A stretch of DNA of 64,000 bases from Paramecium sonneborni (taxonomy: Eukaryota > Ciliophora > Oligohymenophorea > Peniculida > Parameciidae). This document shows positions 62,965-64,000 of this stretch, piece after piece; within the stretch, counting starts at the first letter, position 1, and each line of letters begins with the position of its first letter. The notes under the pieces were generated by a model that ran no database searches, had not been told where the DNA came from, and saw only the letters and a program-made list of their open reading frames with translations. The stretch lies in contig CAJJDN010000003.1 of NCBI GenBank assembly GCA_905182985.1, positions 179,960 to 243,959 of the forward strand, written 5' to 3'. The translations under genes and the position numbers were made by a program.

Positions 62965-64000
62965 ATGTAATTTTAAAATAATTCTATAAATGATAATTAG
63001 AGAAAAAATGAATAAGAAAGAGATTAAGAAATTATTTATATTCCAAAGTAAAATTTAGGAAATCAATTAAAATAATAATAAATTTCAAATATTAAATCCT
63101 AATTAAAATAGATTATTATATCCAAAATACCTTTTGCTTATCTTTTAGCCACCATTAAAATAACAGAAAGAAAAGCTTAGATCAATTACAAAAAAAAAAT
63201 TAGTAACATGCTGAATATTAGTTTTAACCCAATAGATGATGAAGATTTTAATCAATATTTTAATTTTCTTAGAAGAGTATAGTAAAAAATAGATCTATAA
63301 AAATAAATGATTTTACCCAATCTATTAATCAGATTTTTTTAAAGATTTATAAGCATCTCAAAATTCTTAAGATTCATTTTTTATTGAATTGCAAAATGAT
63401 TTAATTTCAGATAAAAAGTAAATTGATTTTGAAAAATCAAGAGAACCAAAATAGAATATATTATTAGATAAAAATAAGATATAGTTGTTATCTAATTAAA
63501 ATATTTTATAAACTTAGGAGTTCAATCGAGTTGAAAAATGGAAGACTTTATCATTTAAATTTTAATTTTAAAATTGAATGAATTATCTATACCATTTCCA
63601 GAATTATTGAAAAAATAAAATTGACTTATAAAAGCAAAGATTTTGCAGTATTAGATTAAAAAGGAATGTTTAACAATTTATCCAGATTTTGAAGTAATTA
63701 AATAAATTTGTTATCTATCTTAAATGTGAAAATTTTCATAAGAGTTATAATTATCAATTTTATCATAATTTGTTTTTAAAAAATCAAATAGGTAGTGATT
63801 TAAAATATTAACATTATCAAAATAAATTTATATTTAATGCAATGTAAGATATGATAAATGTTATTAAAAATGAATAATCTGATTGCTATGAAGAACTAAT
63901 AAAAATTTATCAAGATCAAAAATTTAATTTATTTTTGTAATCAATTCGGAATATATGCGAAAATTTAAATACTTTAATGCTTAAATTACTTCACTTTTTT
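62965..64000 (+). CDS. uncharacterised protein, 3' end beyond window; one possible frameshift
   Basis: ATG 62965 (MQFQNNSINDNQRKNEQERD). The first exon is clearly coding: IPFAYLLATIKITERKAQIN, NMLNISFNPIDDEDFNQYFN, LRRVQQKIDLQKQMILPN. From about 63345 the coding-like frame shifts by one (KDLQASQNSQDSFFIE, then DKKQIDFEKSREPKQ) at a run of seven T (63334-63340); removing one T joins the two, or an intron I could not resolve does. Further coding segments to the window edge (LNELSIPFPELLKK, YNYQFYHNLFLKNQIGSDLK, SDCYEELIKIYQDQKFNLF) need at least one more splice. No family recognised. Truncated by the end of the window, so exon structure after 63300 is tentative. Confidence 0.5.

Overview
This is ciliate DNA, most likely somatic (macronuclear) and most like Paramecium. 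Three things show it. Long reading frames open only if TAA and TAG are read as glutamine and TGA alone as stop. Nearly every gene is interrupted, if at all, by very small GT...AG introns of about 20-33 nt. Base composition is very AT-rich, with short spacers between tightly packed genes on both strands. I resolved 40 genes (39 loci plus one duplicate copy) by joining exons by eye; in every spliced model except BUD13 (one-base frameshift) and the unfinished last gene, the total length minus introns is a multiple of three. No rRNA, tRNA, CRISPR array or mobile element was recognised.

Layout. 1-6270: a 1843-residue uncharacterised protein and a small neighbour, both minus. 6271-10136: AT-rich spacer, then an exact 1.2 kb direct repeat around a single N, carrying two copies of one small gene; probably an assembly artefact. 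10137-15113: giant TmcB-like membrane protein with a PAS domain. 15173-23821: minus-strand run of an uncharacterised gene, DIM1, a PH + papain-like fusion, SKI8/WDR61, an uncharacterised gene, COX17 and a kinesin. 25354-30789: small histone-like basic protein, 2-oxoglutarate dehydrogenase E1, TAF7 and a hypothetical. 30955-36485: minus-strand block of UBL/poly-Q protein, Lys-rich protein, LITAF-like protein and V-ATPase subunit a. 36724-41761: chromo shadow protein, hypothetical, PWWP protein, Rab2-like GTPase, SF-assemblin. 41762-45611: gene-poor AT-rich stretch with one probable lipid-anchored protein. 45612-64000: Sec14-like protein with a Q/N/P-rich tail, BUD13, EB1, BAX-inhibitor-like protein, kelch protein, RCL1, C2H2 protein, FAF2-like UBA-UAS-UBX protein, then several ciliate-specific unknowns, the last cut by the window edge.

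There are no operons. Genes are housekeeping ones (mitochondria, ribosome biogenesis, splicing, transcription, cytoskeleton, trafficking) mixed with lineage-specific ones. The most interesting items are a minimal PWWP protein with a predicted helical domain of the LEDGF/TFIIS type near a chromo-shadow-only protein, the PH + papain-like fusion, the 1843-residue orphan, and two places where one-base homopolymer changes would restore a conserved or coding-like reading frame.
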